A stretch of DNA of 35,147 nt, taken from contig JAGBWA010000020.1 of the NCBI GenBank assembly GCA_017630035.1, positions 1-35,147 on the forward strand. The letters run 5' to 3'. Below are positions 1 through 8,620 of this stretch, in pieces; the stretch's first letter is position 1; each line of letters opens with the position of its first letter. Below the pieces are notes generated by a model. That model was not told the DNA's origin, searched no databases, and saw only the letters and a program-made list of their open reading frames with translations. The stretch comes from Bacteroides sp. (GTDB taxonomy: Bacteria > Bacteroidota > Bacteroidia > Bacteroidales > Bacteroidaceae). The position numbers were made by a program, and so were the translations under genes.

Positions 1-6
1 ATGTTA

Positions 7-118
<112 letters not shown>

Positions 119-124
119 TAGATG

Positions 125-160
125 AGCCTTCGTTATCCAATAGGATGACGGAGGCTTTTT
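125..160 (+). terminator. Rho-independent terminator of the rRNA operon
   Basis: A 14-bp stem (125-138 with 143-156, including two G-T pairs) closes on the loop AATA and runs into five T residues. It directly follows the 5S gene. Confidence 0.9.
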
Positions 161-277
161 GGTTTTATGTATTCAACAATCGCTAAGAGTGCTTGGAGTT
201 GTCCGATGTTGCAATGGATTATAGTAAAAAAACGAAAGTTTTTTAGCTAAAAGGTGCGTTATGAGGATAATTATTCG

Positions 278-285
278 TATCTTTG
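278..285 (+). promoter_or_regulatory. Bacteroidetes -7 promoter element for the DUF177-rpmF unit
   Basis: TATCTTTG fits the Bacteroidetes consensus TAnnTTTG. No good -33 TTTG is present at the right distance. The element lies downstream of the GTG at 254, so a transcript from it could only use the TTG at 308 as start of the next gene. The 160-277 stretch otherwise shows only AT-rich DNA and a small A/T hairpin (227-244). Confidence 0.6.
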
Positions 286-307
286 TCGCCCGAATAACGT
301 TTATGCA

Positions 308-889
308 TTGGGAAAGCTAAGTAAATATATCGTTGACTTAAAAGGATTGCAAGAAAATGTTACTCAATATGAGTATATCTTAGACAATCAATTCTTTGCT
401 GATTTGGATGCTCCTGAAGTCCAAAAAGGTAAAGTAACTGTTAGCTTAACGATTAAACGTTTCTCTAATGCATTTGAACTTTTGTTTCAAACCGAAGGTG
501 TTGTTATTGTTCAGTGTGATAGATGTTTGGATGAGATGGAACAGCCTATTAGTTCTGAAGATAAGTTTACCGTGAAGTTTGGAGCGAAGTATGATGATGA
601 GAATGAAAGCCTAATCGTTATTCCGGAAGAAGAAGGAACATTGAATGTGGCCTGGTTTATGTATGAATTTATTGCATTGGCTATACCTATGAAACATGTT
701 CATCCTTCTGGTAAGTGTAATAACTTGGTTAGTAAGAAACTTGGCAAATTATTAAGAACATCATCGAATGATGAGGATTTAAGTGAAGATGATTTTATGT
801 CGGAAGTTGTAGATGATTCTTCGGTTGACGAAGAACGTGCAATAGATCCGCGTTGGAATGAATTAAAGAAAATATTTGATAACAATTAA
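308..889 (+). CDS. DUF177 (YceD-like) protein
   Basis: This is a 193-residue acidic protein of the DUF177/YceD family, whose members are encoded next to rpmF in many bacteria. Family members are linked to large-subunit rRNA maturation, but the biochemical role here is inferred. The diagnostic CDRCL cysteine pair is present (about residues 72-75 of this reading), and the C-terminal third is rich in Asp/Glu. The frame is open back to a GTG at 254, but the putative promoter at 278-285 lies inside that extension, and homologues as I remember them begin near the MGKLSKY segment. I therefore place the start at the TTG at 308. The gene ends 13 bp before rpmF, so the two are probably co-transcribed. 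Family call is firm; start codon is moderately sure. Confidence 0.85.
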   Translation: MGKLSKYIVDLKGLQENVTQYEYILDNQFFADLDAPEVQKGKVTVSLTIKRFSNAFELLFQTEGVVIVQCDRCLDEMEQPISSEDKFTVKFGAKYDDENESLIVIPEEEGTLNVAWFMYEFIALAIPMKHVHPSGKCNNLVSKKLGKLLRTSSNDEDLSEDDFMSEVVDDSSVDEERAIDPRWNELKKIFDNN

Positions 890-902
890 ACATTAAACAA
901 AA

Positions 903-1088
903 ATGGCACATCCTAAAAGAAGACAGTCAAACACTAGAACAGCCAAGAGAAGAACTCATGATAAGGCTGTAGCTCCTACATTGGCAATTTGTCCGAACTG
1001 TGGTGAATGGCATGTATATCACACTGTATGTGGTGCATGTGGTTACTACAGAGGTAAACTTGCTATTGAAAAGGAAGCTGCCGTTTAA
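903..1088 (+). CDS. rpmF: 50S ribosomal protein L32 (bL32)
   Basis: This 61-residue protein begins MAHPKRRQSNTRTAKRR, the characteristic basic bL32 N-terminus. It carries four cysteines (30, 33, 43, 46) as CPNC and CGAC pairs, the zinc-binding form of bL32. It is a structural component of the 50S subunit near the peptidyl transferase region. Its place between a DUF177 gene and fabH is the widespread bacterial order. The start has an A-rich leader and no Shine-Dalgarno sequence. Confidence 0.97.
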   Translation: MAHPKRRQSNTRTAKRRTHDKAVAPTLAICPNCGEWHVYHTVCGACGYYRGKLAIEKEAAV

Positions 1089-1135
1089 TTTTCGGTATAG
1101 TGTATAAGCAAACACTTTTTACTTGAATGTCGGGT

Positions 1136-1172
1136 GTCTAAAGAGTTATCTGTTTATAGAAACTTTTTAGAC
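1136..1172 (+). other. Stem-loop in the rpmF-fabH spacer
   Basis: GTCTAAAGAGTT at 1136-1147 pairs with AACTTTTTAGAC at 1161-1172 (12 bp, one G-T), with a 13-nt loop. No T-run follows, so it is not a classical terminator. It may be an RNA processing or partial read-through structure between rpmF and fabH. Confidence 0.5.
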
Positions 1173-1206
1173 TCTCGTTGTTTGAGTATTATTTAATTTG
1201 AAATCC

Positions 1207-2208
1207 ATGGAGAAACTAAATGCTGTAATAACGGGAGTTGGTGGTTATGTACCTGAATATGTCTTGTCGAACGATGAGATTGCTAAGATGGTAGATACCA
1301 GCGACGAGTGGATTATGACTCGTATTGGTGTGAAAGAACGCAGAATCCTAAATGAAGAGGGTTTGGGTACATCTTATATGTGTCGTAAAGCTGCCAAGCA
1401 GTTGTTGCAACGTACAAATACAAATCCCGATGATGTAGATTTGGTCATTGTCGCAACTACTACTCCTGATTATCATTTCCCCTCAACGGCATCTATCCTC
1501 TGCGATAAATTAGGTTTGAAAAATGCTTTTGCTTTCGATATGCAAGCAGCTTGCTGCGGTTTCTTGTATTTAATGGAGGCAGGCGCAAACTTCATTCGTT
1601 CTGGTCGTTATAAAAAGGTAATAATTGTTGGCGGTGATAAAATGTCGTCAATGGTTGATTATACAGATCGTGCAACTTGTCCAATCTTCGGAGATGGTGC
1701 CGCTGCTTTTATGTTGGAACCAACAACTGAAGATGTAGGAATTATGGATGCAATCTTGCATACAGATGGAAAGGGACTTCCTTTCTTGCATATGAAAGCA
1801 GGTGGTTCTGTATGTCCTCCTTCGTATTTTACGGTAGATAATCGTATGCATTATATCTATCAAGAAGGACGTACTGTATTCAAATATGCTGTTTCTAACA
1901 TGTCGGATGTTAGTGCAGAATTGGCAGCAAGAAATAATTTGACCAAAGAAGATATTAATTGGATAATTCCTCATCAAGCTAATCTTCGTATTATTGATGC
2001 AGTTGCGCATCGTATGGAGGTTCCAAGCGAAAAGGTTATGGTGAATATTGAACGCTATGGTAATACCAGTGCAGGAACATTGCCTCTTTGTATTTGGGAC
2101 TTTGAAGAAAAGTTGAAGAAAGGAGATAACTTGATATTTACGGCCTTCGGAGCAGGATTTACTTGGGGTGCCGTATATGTTAAGTGGGGTTATGATGGTA
2201 AGAAATAA
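1207..2208 (+). CDS. fabH: 3-oxoacyl-[ACP] synthase III (KAS III)
   Basis: FabH starts type II fatty-acid synthesis by condensing an acyl-CoA primer with malonyl-ACP in the cytosol. The 333-residue protein has the full catalytic triad: Cys116 in QAACCGF, His256 in PHQANLRI, and Asn286 in GNTSAGT. The N-terminal GVGGYVPE and the [14 protein letters not shown] segment are also typical. A TTG three codons upstream (1198) is in frame, but the ATG at 1207 gives the normal family N-terminus. It follows rpmF after a 118-bp spacer with a stem-loop and is followed by a terminator. Pairing with rpmF and DUF177 matches the common DUF177-rpmF-fab order. Confidence 0.96.
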   Translation: MEKLNAVITGVGGYVPEYVLSNDEIAKMVDTSDEWIMTRIGVKERRILNEEGLGTSYMCRKAAKQLLQRTNTNPDDVDLVIVATTTPDYHFPSTASILCDKLGLKNAFAFDMQAACCGFLYLMEAGANFIRSGRYKKVIIVGGDKMSSMVDYTDRATCPIFGDGAAAFMLEPTTEDVGIMDAILHTDGKGLPFLHMKAGGSVCPPSYFTVDNRMHYIYQEGRTVFKYAVSNMSDVSAELAARNNLTKEDINWIIPHQANLRIIDAVAHRMEVPSEKVMVNIERYGNTSAGTLPLCIWDFEEKLKKGDNLIFTAFGAGFTWGAVYVKWGYDGKK

Positions 2209-2226
2209 CAAATAAATATAAACAAT

Positions 2227-2262
2227 AAAAACGCATCCTATTTTAATTCGATGCGTTTTTTT
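2227..2262 (+). terminator. Rho-independent terminator after fabH
   Basis: An 11-bp stem (2227-2237 with 2250-2260, A-rich foot and CGCATC/GATGCG core) has a 12-nt loop and ends in a run of T. It separates fabH from era. Confidence 0.8.
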
Positions 2263-2285
2263 GTCTTAATCATCAAATAGGTATT

Positions 2286-3167
2286 ATGCATAAAGCAGGT
2301 TTTGTTAATATTGTAGGTAATCCGAATGTGGGCAAATCTACATTAATGAATGCACTTGTGGGTGAGCGAATCTCTATTGCTACCTTTAAAGCGCAAACTA
2401 CTCGCCATCGAATTATGGGAATTTATAATTCTGATGATATGCAGATTGTTTTTTCGGACACTCCTGGTGTGTTGAAACCGCAATATAAGTTGCAAGAATC
2501 AATGCTTAACTTCTCAACTTCTGCATTGACCGATGCTGATGTGCTGCTTTATGTAACCGATGTAATAGAAAAACCTGATAAGCATAGCGATTTCGTGGAA
2601 AAGGTATCCAAAATGGATGTACCTGTGTTAGTGCTTATCAATAAAATAGATTTGACCAACCAAGAAAAGCTGATTGAATTGGTCGAAACGTGGAAAGAAC
2701 AACTTCCTAAAGCCGAAATTTTGCCAATATCAGCATTGAATAAGTTTAATGTTGATTACATTATGAAACGAGTTAAGGAATTGCTACCCGATTCACCTCC
2801 TTATTTTGATAAGGATCAGTGGACGGATAAACCTGCACGTTTCTTTGTGAATGAGATTATTCGTGAAAAGATTCTGCTTTATTACGATAAGGAAATTCCT
2901 TATTCTGTAGAGGTTGTAGTGGAACGTTTTAAAGAAGATGAGAAGAAAATTGCGATTAGTGCAGTAATCTATGTTGAACGTGATTCGCAAAAGGGAATCA
3001 TTATAGGCAAGCAGGGTAGAGCGTTGAAGAAGGTTTCGACAGAAGCACGTCGCGATTTGGAGAAGTTCTTTGGAAAGACAATTTTCTTGGAAACGTTTGT
3101 GAAAGTAGATAAAGATTGGAGAAGTTCAGATAAAGAGCTTCGTAATTTTGGTTATCAATTAGATTAA
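2286..3167 (+). CDS. era: GTPase Era
   Basis: Era is a GTPase that binds 16S rRNA and assists 30S subunit assembly. The 293-residue protein shows G1 GNPNVGKS (11-18), G3 DTPG (58-61), G4 NKID (119-122), and a C-terminal KH RNA-binding domain with GIIIGKQG (237-244). Length is normal for the family. Its stop is 5 bp before the start of der, so the two ribosome-assembly GTPases are almost certainly one transcript. Confidence 0.97.
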   Translation: MHKAGFVNIVGNPNVGKSTLMNALVGERISIATFKAQTTRHRIMGIYNSDDMQIVFSDTPGVLKPQYKLQESMLNFSTSALTDADVLLYVTDVIEKPDKHSDFVEKVSKMDVPVLVLINKIDLTNQEKLIELVETWKEQLPKAEILPISALNKFNVDYIMKRVKELLPDSPPYFDKDQWTDKPARFFVNEIIREKILLYYDKEIPYSVEVVVERFKEDEKKIAISAVIYVERDSQKGIIIGKQGRALKKVSTEARRDLEKFFGKTIFLETFVKVDKDWRSSDKELRNFGYQLD

Positions 3168-3172
3168 TCATA

Positions 3173-4486
3173 ATGGGAAATTTAGTAGCTATCGTAGGAC
3201 GCCCCAATGTGGGAAAATCGACATTGTTCAATCGTTTGACCAAAACAAGACAAGCGATTGTTAACGAAGAAGCGGGTACTACACGCGATCGCCAATATGG
3301 CAAGTCGGAATGGTTAGGTCGTGAATTCTCGGTTGTAGATACTGGTGGATGGGTTGTAAACTCGGACGATGTATTCGAAGAGGAAATACGCAAACAAGTA
3401 TTGATGGCAGTTGATGAAGCCGATGTTATCTTGTTTGTAGTGGATGTGATGAATGGGGTTACTGACCTTGACATGCAAGTGGCTTCTATTTTGCGTCGTG
3501 CAAAGAAGCCGGTTTTGCTGATTGCTAACAAAACTGATAATCATGAGTTGCAATACAATGCGCCAGAATTTTATTCTTTAGGCTTGGGCGATCCATATTG
3601 TATCTCTGCTATGACAGGTATGGGTACTGGCGATATGATGGATCTTATTGTAAGCAAGTTTAAAAAGGAAGCGGCAGAGATATTAGACGAAGATATTCCT
3701 CGTTTTGCGGTAGTTGGTCGTCCAAATGCAGGAAAATCTTCTATCGTGAATGCTTTCATTGGTGAAGATCGCAATATCGTAACAGATATTGCTGGTACTA
3801 CCCGTGATTCTATTTATACTCGCTATAACAAATTTGGTTTCGATTTCTATTTGGTGGATACAGCAGGTATTCGCAAAAAGAATAAAGTGAACGAAGATTT
3901 AGAGTATTATTCAGTAATTCGCTCTATTCGTTCAATCGAAAACTCGGATGTTTGTATCTTGATGCTTGATGCTACTCGTGGCATTGAAAGTCAGGATTTG
4001 AATATCTTCTCGTTGATACAACGTAATGCTAAGGGATTGGTTGTTGTTGTGAATAAGTGGGATTTGGTGGAAGATAAGACGGTAAAAGTGATGAAAACAT
4101 TCGAAAATGCTATTCGCGAACGTTTTGCTCCTTTTGTAGATTTCCCTATTATCTTTGCATCGGCTTTGACAAAGCAACGCATTCTAAAAGTGTTGGAAGA
4201 GGCACGTAATGTTTATCAGAATCGTACTGTACGCATCCCAACTGCTCGCTTGAACGAAGAGATGCTTCCACTTATCGAAGCTTATCCTCCACCATCAAAT
4301 AAGGGTAAGTATATTAAGATTAAATATATTACGCAATTGCCTAATACACAAGTGCCTTCGTTTGTTTACTTTGCTAACTTGCCGCAATATGTAAAGGAAC
4401 CTTATCGCCGTTTCTTGGAAAATAAAATGCGCGAAAAGTGGAATTTGACAGGTACACCTATTAATATATATATTCGTCAGAAGTAA
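3173..4486 (+). CDS. der: Ribosome-associated GTPase Der (EngA)
   Basis: Der is a double GTPase needed for 50S subunit maturation. The 437-residue protein has two tandem G domains: GRPNVGKS (9-16), DTGG (56-59), NKTD (119-122); then GRPNAGKS (182-189), DTAG (229-232), NKWD (294-297). A C-terminal KH-like domain follows (about 350-437). It is co-directional with era, 5 bp downstream. It faces the mlaF-like gene, with a shared terminator between them. Confidence 0.97.
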   Translation: MGNLVAIVGRPNVGKSTLFNRLTKTRQAIVNEEAGTTRDRQYGKSEWLGREFSVVDTGGWVVNSDDVFEEEIRKQVLMAVDEADVILFVVDVMNGVTDLDMQVASILRRAKKPVLLIANKTDNHELQYNAPEFYSLGLGDPYCISAMTGMGTGDMMDLIVSKFKKEAAEILDEDIPRFAVVGRPNAGKSSIVNAFIGEDRNIVTDIAGTTRDSIYTRYNKFGFDFYLVDTAGIRKKNKVNEDLEYYSVIRSIRSIENSDVCILMLDATRGIESQDLNIFSLIQRNAKGLVVVVNKWDLVEDKTVKVMKTFENAIRERFAPFVDFPIIFASALTKQRILKVLEEARNVYQNRTVRIPTARLNEEMLPLIEAYPPPSNKGKYIKIKYITQLPNTQVPSFVYFANLPQYVKEPYRRFLENKMREKWNLTGTPINIYIRQK

Positions 4487-4510
4487 CTCCTTCGTTGGAG
4501 TATAGATAAT

Positions 4511-4540
4511 AAAAAAAGCATCAGGAATGATGCTTTTTTT
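4511..4540. terminator. Bidirectional terminator between der and mlaF
   Basis: A perfect 13-bp stem (4511-4523 with 4528-4540) has the loop GGAA, seven A residues on the left and seven T residues on the right. It can terminate transcription in both directions and lies exactly between two convergent genes. Confidence 0.9.
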
Positions 4541-4551
4541 GTTGTGTATAT

Positions 4552-5310
4552 TTAGCCGTTTGCTTCTTTAACTTTTCGGAAGAGGTCGGATGCAAAGATG
4601 AAATCGTTTAAGCGTTCGTTCGTAGATGTAAGTACTTCGTCTTTTGTTCCTTCCCATGCTTTTGTACCTTCGTGTATGAAAATAATTTTTTCTCCGATGC
4701 CCATTACTGAATTCATGTCGTGCGTGTTGACGAGTGTGGTGATGCCATATTCGTGTGTGATGTCATGAATCAGTTCGTCTATGACGAGGGAGGTTTTAGG
4801 ATCGAGTCCTGAATTTGGCTCGTCGCAAAAGAGGTATTGCGGATTGAGAGCGATGGCACGAGCAATGGCTACACGTTTTTGCATACCTCCACTAATTTCT
4901 CCTGGGAATTTGTCGTGTGCTTCGCCGGTAAGATTTACACGTTCAAGGCAGAATTGAGCGCGGCGTTTGCGGTCGTTCAGCGTGTCGTTGCTGAACATGT
5001 TGAGCGGAAACATAACATTGTCGAGTACAGACATTGAGTCGAAGAGTGCTGCACTTTGAAAAATCATTCCCATTTCACGACGAAGAAACTTCTTTTCATT
5101 CTTTTTTAGGGAAAGGAAGTTGCGCCCATCGTAAAGTAATTCGCCTTTTTCTGGCGTAAGTAGCCCTACGATACACTTCATCAATACGGTTTTTCCCGAA
5201 CCACTTTGTCCAATAATAAGGTTCGTTTTCCCATTTTCGAACGATGCATTGATATCTTTCAACACCTCTTTGCCGTCGAATGATTTATATAGATGTTTCA
5301 GTTCTATCAT
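4552..5310 (-). CDS. mlaF: ABC transporter ATP-binding protein, MlaF-like
   Basis: This is the cytoplasmic ATPase of an MlaFEDB-type lipid transporter, which moves phospholipid between inner and outer membranes. The 252-residue protein has Walker A GQSGSGKT (34-41), signature ISGGMQKR (139-146) and Walker B FCDEP (161-165). The GGMQKR signature is typical of the Mla/Ttg2 ATPase group. Its partner permease is 18 bp upstream on the same strand. No MCE-domain protein (MlaD) or STAS protein (MlaB) is present here, so those must lie elsewhere or be dispensable. The function is inferred from family and pairing. Confidence 0.92.
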   Translation of the reverse strand: MIELKHLYKSFDGKEVLKDINASFENGKTNLIIGQSGSGKTVLMKCIVGLLTPEKGELLYDGRNFLSLKKNEKKFLRREMGMIFQSAALFDSMSVLDNVMFPLNMFSNDTLNDRKRRAQFCLERVNLTGEAHDKFPGEISGGMQKRVAIARAIALNPQYLFCDEPNSGLDPKTSLVIDELIHDITHEYGITTLVNTHDMNSVMGIGEKIIFIHEGTKAWEGTKDEVLTSTNERLNDFIFASDLFRKVKEANG

Positions 5311-5328
5311 AATGAATAAGTTTTTGTG

Positions 5329-6072
5329 TTAGCTTACTAACAAACGGGTAAGTACTAAGTCGGCAAATAGAATCAACACACTACTGCACACTACTGAATT
5401 GGTAGATGCTTTTCCTACTTCGATTGAGCCGCCTTCTACGGTATAGCCGAAGAAAGCAGATACACTTGCTATGATGTATGCAAAGAAGAGTGATTTGACG
5501 AAACCATTCCATACAAATTCTTCGACAAACATGTATTGCAAACCATATTCAAGATCGACGGCCGTCATGATGCCCCCAAACCAACATGTGCAAAATGCAC
5601 CGATAATACCTGATACAATGCTGAATACTACTAATATAGGTATGGTTGTTATCATAGCGGCAATTTTCGGCAAGATAAGGTAGTTTGCCGAGTTGATGCC
5701 CATGATTTCGAGTGCATCAATCTGTTGAGTGACACGCATTGTACCTAATTCGGATGCAATGTTTGAGCCTACCTTTCCTGTTAGGATAAGACACATGATA
5801 GAGGACGAAAACTCAAGCAACATGATTTCGCGGGTGATGTATCCCACCGTCCAACGCGGCATGAAGGGGCTTTCGATGTTCAGCTTTATTTGGATGGTGA
5901 TAACGGCACCAATGAAGAATGAAATCAGCAAGACGATGCCAATGGAGTTTACTCCGAGCTTTTCAATTTCCTCGATATATTGTTTGAAAAACATTCTCAT
6001 GCGTTCGGGACGAGCGATGACCCGCCACATTAACATGAGGTATCTTCCGAATGTTTGCAATGCTTTTATCAT
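5329..6072 (-). CDS. mlaE: ABC transporter permease, MlaE-like
   Basis: This is the inner-membrane permease partner of the MlaF-like ATPase. The 247-residue protein has about five hydrophobic segments (roughly 42-62, 88-104, 136-170, 190-215, 228-247). It also has the MlaE/DUF140 coupling segment [20 protein letters not shown] (117-136), which contacts the ATPase. Length is normal (about 250-260). It is the first gene of a two-gene unit with a -7 element at 6096-6103, divergent from lptB. Confidence 0.93.
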   Translation of the reverse strand: MIKALQTFGRYLMLMWRVIARPERMRMFFKQYIEEIEKLGVNSIGIVLLISFFIGAVITIQIKLNIESPFMPRWTVGYITREIMLLEFSSSIMCLILTGKVGSNIASELGTMRVTQQIDALEIMGINSANYLILPKIAAMITTIPILVVFSIVSGIIGAFCTCWFGGIMTAVDLEYGLQYMFVEEFVWNGFVKSLFFAYIIASVSAFFGYTVEGGSIEVGKASTNSVVCSSVLILFADLVLTRLLVS

Positions 6073-6095
6073 ATTAATTCAAACTAATTTGTCGG

Positions 6096-6103
6096 CAAAT
6101 ATA
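6096..6103 (-). promoter_or_regulatory. -7 promoter element for mlaE-mlaF
   Basis: On the minus strand the bases read TATATTTG, matching TAnnTTTG. They lie 24 bp upstream of the mlaE ATG. No convincing -33 element is visible. Confidence 0.55.
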
Positions 6104-6124
6104 CGTCTTTTCGAGGTAATTTGT

Positions 6125-6132
6125 TACATTTG
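6125..6132 (+). promoter_or_regulatory. -7 promoter element for lptB
   Basis: TACATTTG matches TAnnTTTG and lies 32 bp before the chosen lptB ATG. Together with the minus-strand element at 6096-6103 it makes a compact divergent promoter region. Confidence 0.6.
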
Positions 6133-6163
6133 CACAAAAATTAGAGTAACAAGGGATATTTGT

Positions 6164-6922
6164 ATGGAAGAAGAGAACAAAATGGTGTTACGGACGGAAG
6201 AATTGGTCAAAAAGTACGGCAAGCGTACGGTAGTGAATAATGTCTCTTTCGACGTGAAGCAAGGCGAGATTGTAGGCTTGTTAGGACCTAATGGTGCCGG
6301 TAAAACCACCTCTTTTTATATGACCGTAGGTTTGGTGACGCCCAATGAAGGACGAATCTTTATGGACGACCTTGATATTACGAACTATCCGGTTTACAAA
6401 CGTGCTCAAACAGGTATCGCTTATTTGGCACAAGAAGCATCAGTTTTTCGTCAAATGAGTGTGGAAGACAATATTATGTCTGTGCTTGAGATGACGAATA
6501 AACCTTTGGAATATCAGAAAGATAAATTGGAAAGTTTGATTGCTGAATTCCGTTTGGAGAAAGTGCGTAAGAATAAAGGTAACCAATTGTCGGGTGGCGA
6601 GCGTCGTCGTACAGAGATTGCTCGTTGTTTGGCTATCGATCCTAAGTTTATTATGCTCGACGAGCCATTTGCTGGTGTCGATCCCATTGCCGTAGAGGAT
6701 ATCCAAAAGATTGTGTGGGATTTGAAGAAAAAGAATATCGGTATTTTGATTACCGACCATAATGTGCAAGAAACATTAAGTATTACGAGCCGTGCCTACT
6801 TGTTGTTCGAAGGACGTATCCTTTTCCAAGGCACCCCCGAAGAGTTGTCGCAAAATGAGATTGTTCGACAAAAGTATTTGGGAAGTAATTTTGTGTTGCG
6901 TCGCAAGAATTTTATGGTGTAA
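6164..6922 (+). CDS. lptB: LPS export ABC transporter ATPase LptB
   Basis: LptB powers LptFG-driven extraction of lipopolysaccharide from the inner membrane. The 252-residue protein has Walker [10 protein letters not shown] (41-49), signature LSGGE (142-146), Walker B with DEP (166-168) and the switch His199 in ITDHN. The segment [11 protein letters not shown] (95-105) is typical of LptB. The frame is open far upstream to 5729, but that part is antisense to mlaE. The ATG at 6164 lies 32 bp after a promoter element and gives a normal family length. A second in-frame ATG at 6182 is possible. Confidence 0.95.
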   Translation: MEEENKMVLRTEELVKKYGKRTVVNNVSFDVKQGEIVGLLGPNGAGKTTSFYMTVGLVTPNEGRIFMDDLDITNYPVYKRAQTGIAYLAQEASVFRQMSVEDNIMSVLEMTNKPLEYQKDKLESLIAEFRLEKVRKNKGNQLSGGERRRTEIARCLAIDPKFIMLDEPFAGVDPIAVEDIQKIVWDLKKKNIGILITDHNVQETLSITSRAYLLFEGRILFQGTPEELSQNEIVRQKYLGSNFVLRRKNFMV

Positions 6923-6944
6923 ACATTCACTTCTTTCATTGGCT

Positions 6945-6968
6945 CATCTTTTTGTAAACGAAAAGGTG
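6945..6968 (+). terminator. Possible terminator hairpin after lptB
   Basis: CATCTTTTTG (6945-6954) pairs with CGAAAAGGTG (6959-6968), including two G-T pairs, with loop TAAA. The following T content is poor, so this is only a weak terminator candidate. Confidence 0.35.
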
Positions 6969-6977
6969 TGTAAATTC

Positions 6978-7008
6978 TTTGCTAATTGAAAGATTAACAC
7001 TAATTTTG
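6978..7008 (+). promoter_or_regulatory. Promoter of tig
   Basis: The -33 element TTTG (6978-6981) and the -7 element TAATTTTG (7001-7008) are separated by 19 bp, the expected spacing. The predicted RNA start near 7014 leaves a leader of about 50 nt before the ATG at 7063. It also rules out an upstream TTG at 6979 as the start codon. Confidence 0.75.
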
Positions 7009-7062
7009 CACCCTCAAATTAAAAACGAAAAGAAAGTAACAAATAATAATAATTGTAGTAGA

Positions 7063-8421
7063 ATGAACGTTTCATTACAAAACATTGACAAAGTAAGCGC
7101 ATTGCTTACCGTAAAGCTGGAAAAAGCTGATTATCAAGAAAAAGTAGACAAGGCGTTGAAGAACTTCCGCCAAAATGCTCAAATGCCAGGTTTCCGTAAG
7201 GGTATGGTACCTATGAGCTTAGTAAAGAAGATGTATGGCAAATCGGCAACTGCCGAAGAAGTGAACAAGCTTCTCTCTGAGACTGTATATAACTATATTC
7301 AAGATAACAAGGTGAACATCCTTGGCGAACCATTGCCAAACGAAGACAAGCAACCTGTGATTGACTTCGACACAATGGAAGAATTCGAATTCTTGTTCGA
7401 CATCGCTTTGGCACCAGAATTCGAAGCAAAAGTAACTGCAAAAGATAAGGTAGAATACTACAATATCGATGTTACAGACGAAATGGTGAACGCTCAAGTG
7501 AGCCAATACAAGCAACGTGCCGGACAATACCAAAAGGTAGATAGCTTCCAAGGCAACGATATGTTGAAGGGCCTTTTGGCAGAGTTGGATGCTGAAGGCA
7601 ATACTAAAGAAGGTGGTATTCAAGTAGAAGGTGCCGTAATGATGCCTGAATACATGAAGAATGCTGACCAAAAAGCTATCTTCAATGGTGCAAAGGTAAA
7701 CGATGTATTGGTGTTCAACCCATACAGCGCATGGGAAGGCAATGCAGCTGAACTCGCTTCTTTGTTGAAGATTGAAAAGGATGCTGTAGAAAACACTAAG
7801 GGCGACTTTAGCTTCCAAGTAGAAGAAATCACTCGCTTTGTAGAAGGCGAATTGAATCAAGAAATCTTCGACCAAGTATTTGGCAAGGATGTAGTGAAGA
7901 GCGAAGAAGAATTCGTAGCTCGCGTAAAGGAAAACATCGCTAAGCAATTCGTAGCTGATAGCGATTACAGATTCCTTATCGACTTCCGCGCTATGATGGA
8001 AAAGAAGGTTGGTAAGCTTGAATTCCCAGATGCATTGCTCAAGCGCATCATGCGTTTGAACAACCCTGACAAGGACGAAAAGTTTGTTGAAGACAACTAC
8101 GAAAAGAGCATCGAAGAGTTGCAATGGCACCTCATCAAGGAACAATTGGTGAAGGCAAACGATATCAAGGTTGAGCAAGAAGATGTTGCTAACATGGCAA
8201 AAGAAGCTACTCGTGCACAATTCGCTCAATATGGCATGATGAATGTACCCGATGACTTGCTTGAAAACTACTCAAAGGAAATGTTGAAGAAGAAAGAAAG
8301 CGTAGAAGGCTTGGTGAACCGAGTTATCGAAAGCAAACTTTCAGCTGCATTGAAGCAACAAGTGAAGTTGGTTGAAAAGACTATTTCTGCCGCCGATTTC
8401 AATAAATTGTTCGAGCAATAA
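7063..8421 (+). CDS. tig: Trigger factor
   Basis: Trigger factor is the ribosome-bound chaperone that meets nascent chains at the exit tunnel. The 452-residue protein has the ribosome-docking signature GFRKGMVP (43-50) and the long helical C-terminal chaperone domain (about 250-452). The middle region (about 130-245), where the FKBP-type prolyl isomerase domain normally sits, does not show the usual FKBP consensus. It may be divergent or catalytically inactive; that is inference. The frame is open to 6979, but this is inside the promoter. It is followed by its own terminator and then clpP-clpX, a common bacterial neighbourhood. Confidence 0.94.
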   Translation: MNVSLQNIDKVSALLTVKLEKADYQEKVDKALKNFRQNAQMPGFRKGMVPMSLVKKMYGKSATAEEVNKLLSETVYNYIQDNKVNILGEPLPNEDKQPVIDFDTMEEFEFLFDIALAPEFEAKVTAKDKVEYYNIDVTDEMVNAQVSQYKQRAGQYQKVDSFQGNDMLKGLLAELDAEGNTKEGGIQVEGAVMMPEYMKNADQKAIFNGAKVNDVLVFNPYSAWEGNAAELASLLKIEKDAVENTKGDFSFQVEEITRFVEGELNQEIFDQVFGKDVVKSEEEFVARVKENIAKQFVADSDYRFLIDFRAMMEKKVGKLEFPDALLKRIMRLNNPDKDEKFVEDNYEKSIEELQWHLIKEQLVKANDIKVEQEDVANMAKEATRAQFAQYGMMNVPDDLLENYSKEMLKKKESVEGLVNRVIESKLSAALKQQVKLVEKTISAADFNKLFEQ

Positions 8422-8440
8422 AACATTTTAAAATACTAAA

Positions 8441-8477
8441 CAAAAAGCAGCAGGTCATTACGATTTGCTGCTTTTTG
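8441..8477 (+). terminator. Rho-independent terminator after tig
   Basis: A 12-bp stem (8441-8452 with 8466-8477, core GCAGCA/TGCTGC) has a 13-nt loop and a T5 run. Confidence 0.8.
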
Positions 8478-8499
8478 CATATATCAAATATAGCGCTGG

Positions 8500-8536
8500 A
8501 AAATATTTTTCAAGAAGAGAAAAAATATTTTTCAAG
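8500..8536 (+). repeat. Two 15-bp direct repeats upstream of clpP
   Basis: AAAATATTTTTCAAG occurs at 8500-8514 and again at 8522-8536, exactly 22 bp apart (two helical turns). Each copy contains the palindrome AAAATATTTT. The pair ends 12 bp before the -33 element of the clpP promoter, so an operator function is possible. Confidence 0.6.
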
Positions 8537-8547
8537 TATGCTAATTT

Positions 8548-8581
8548 TTTGTGCGATGTTTAGAGAAAAATTATATCTTTG
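8548..8581 (+). promoter_or_regulatory. Promoter of clpP-clpX
   Basis: The -33 TTTG (8548-8551) and -7 TATCTTTG (8574-8581) are 22 bp apart, slightly longer than the usual 19-21. The clpP ATG follows 40 bp later. Confidence 0.65.
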
Positions 8582-8620
8582 CATTTGCATTATAGAGAAA
8601 CATAAAAAAACTGAACAATT

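Noticed and set aside
227..244. AAAAAAC-GAAA-GTTTTTT hairpin before the DUF177 gene
   Set aside because: All A-T except one pair; it could be a weak terminator, but such hairpins arise easily in AT-rich spacers and a strong terminator is already at 125-160.
5729..6163. N-terminal extension of the lptB frame
   Set aside because: It is antisense to mlaE and precedes the lptB promoter; LptB length is normal from the ATG at 6164.
7219..8229. 336-codon minus-strand ORF inside tig
   Set aside because: It is rich in Phe, Leu and Cys as expected from antisense of a Glu/Lys-rich gene and matches nothing known to me.
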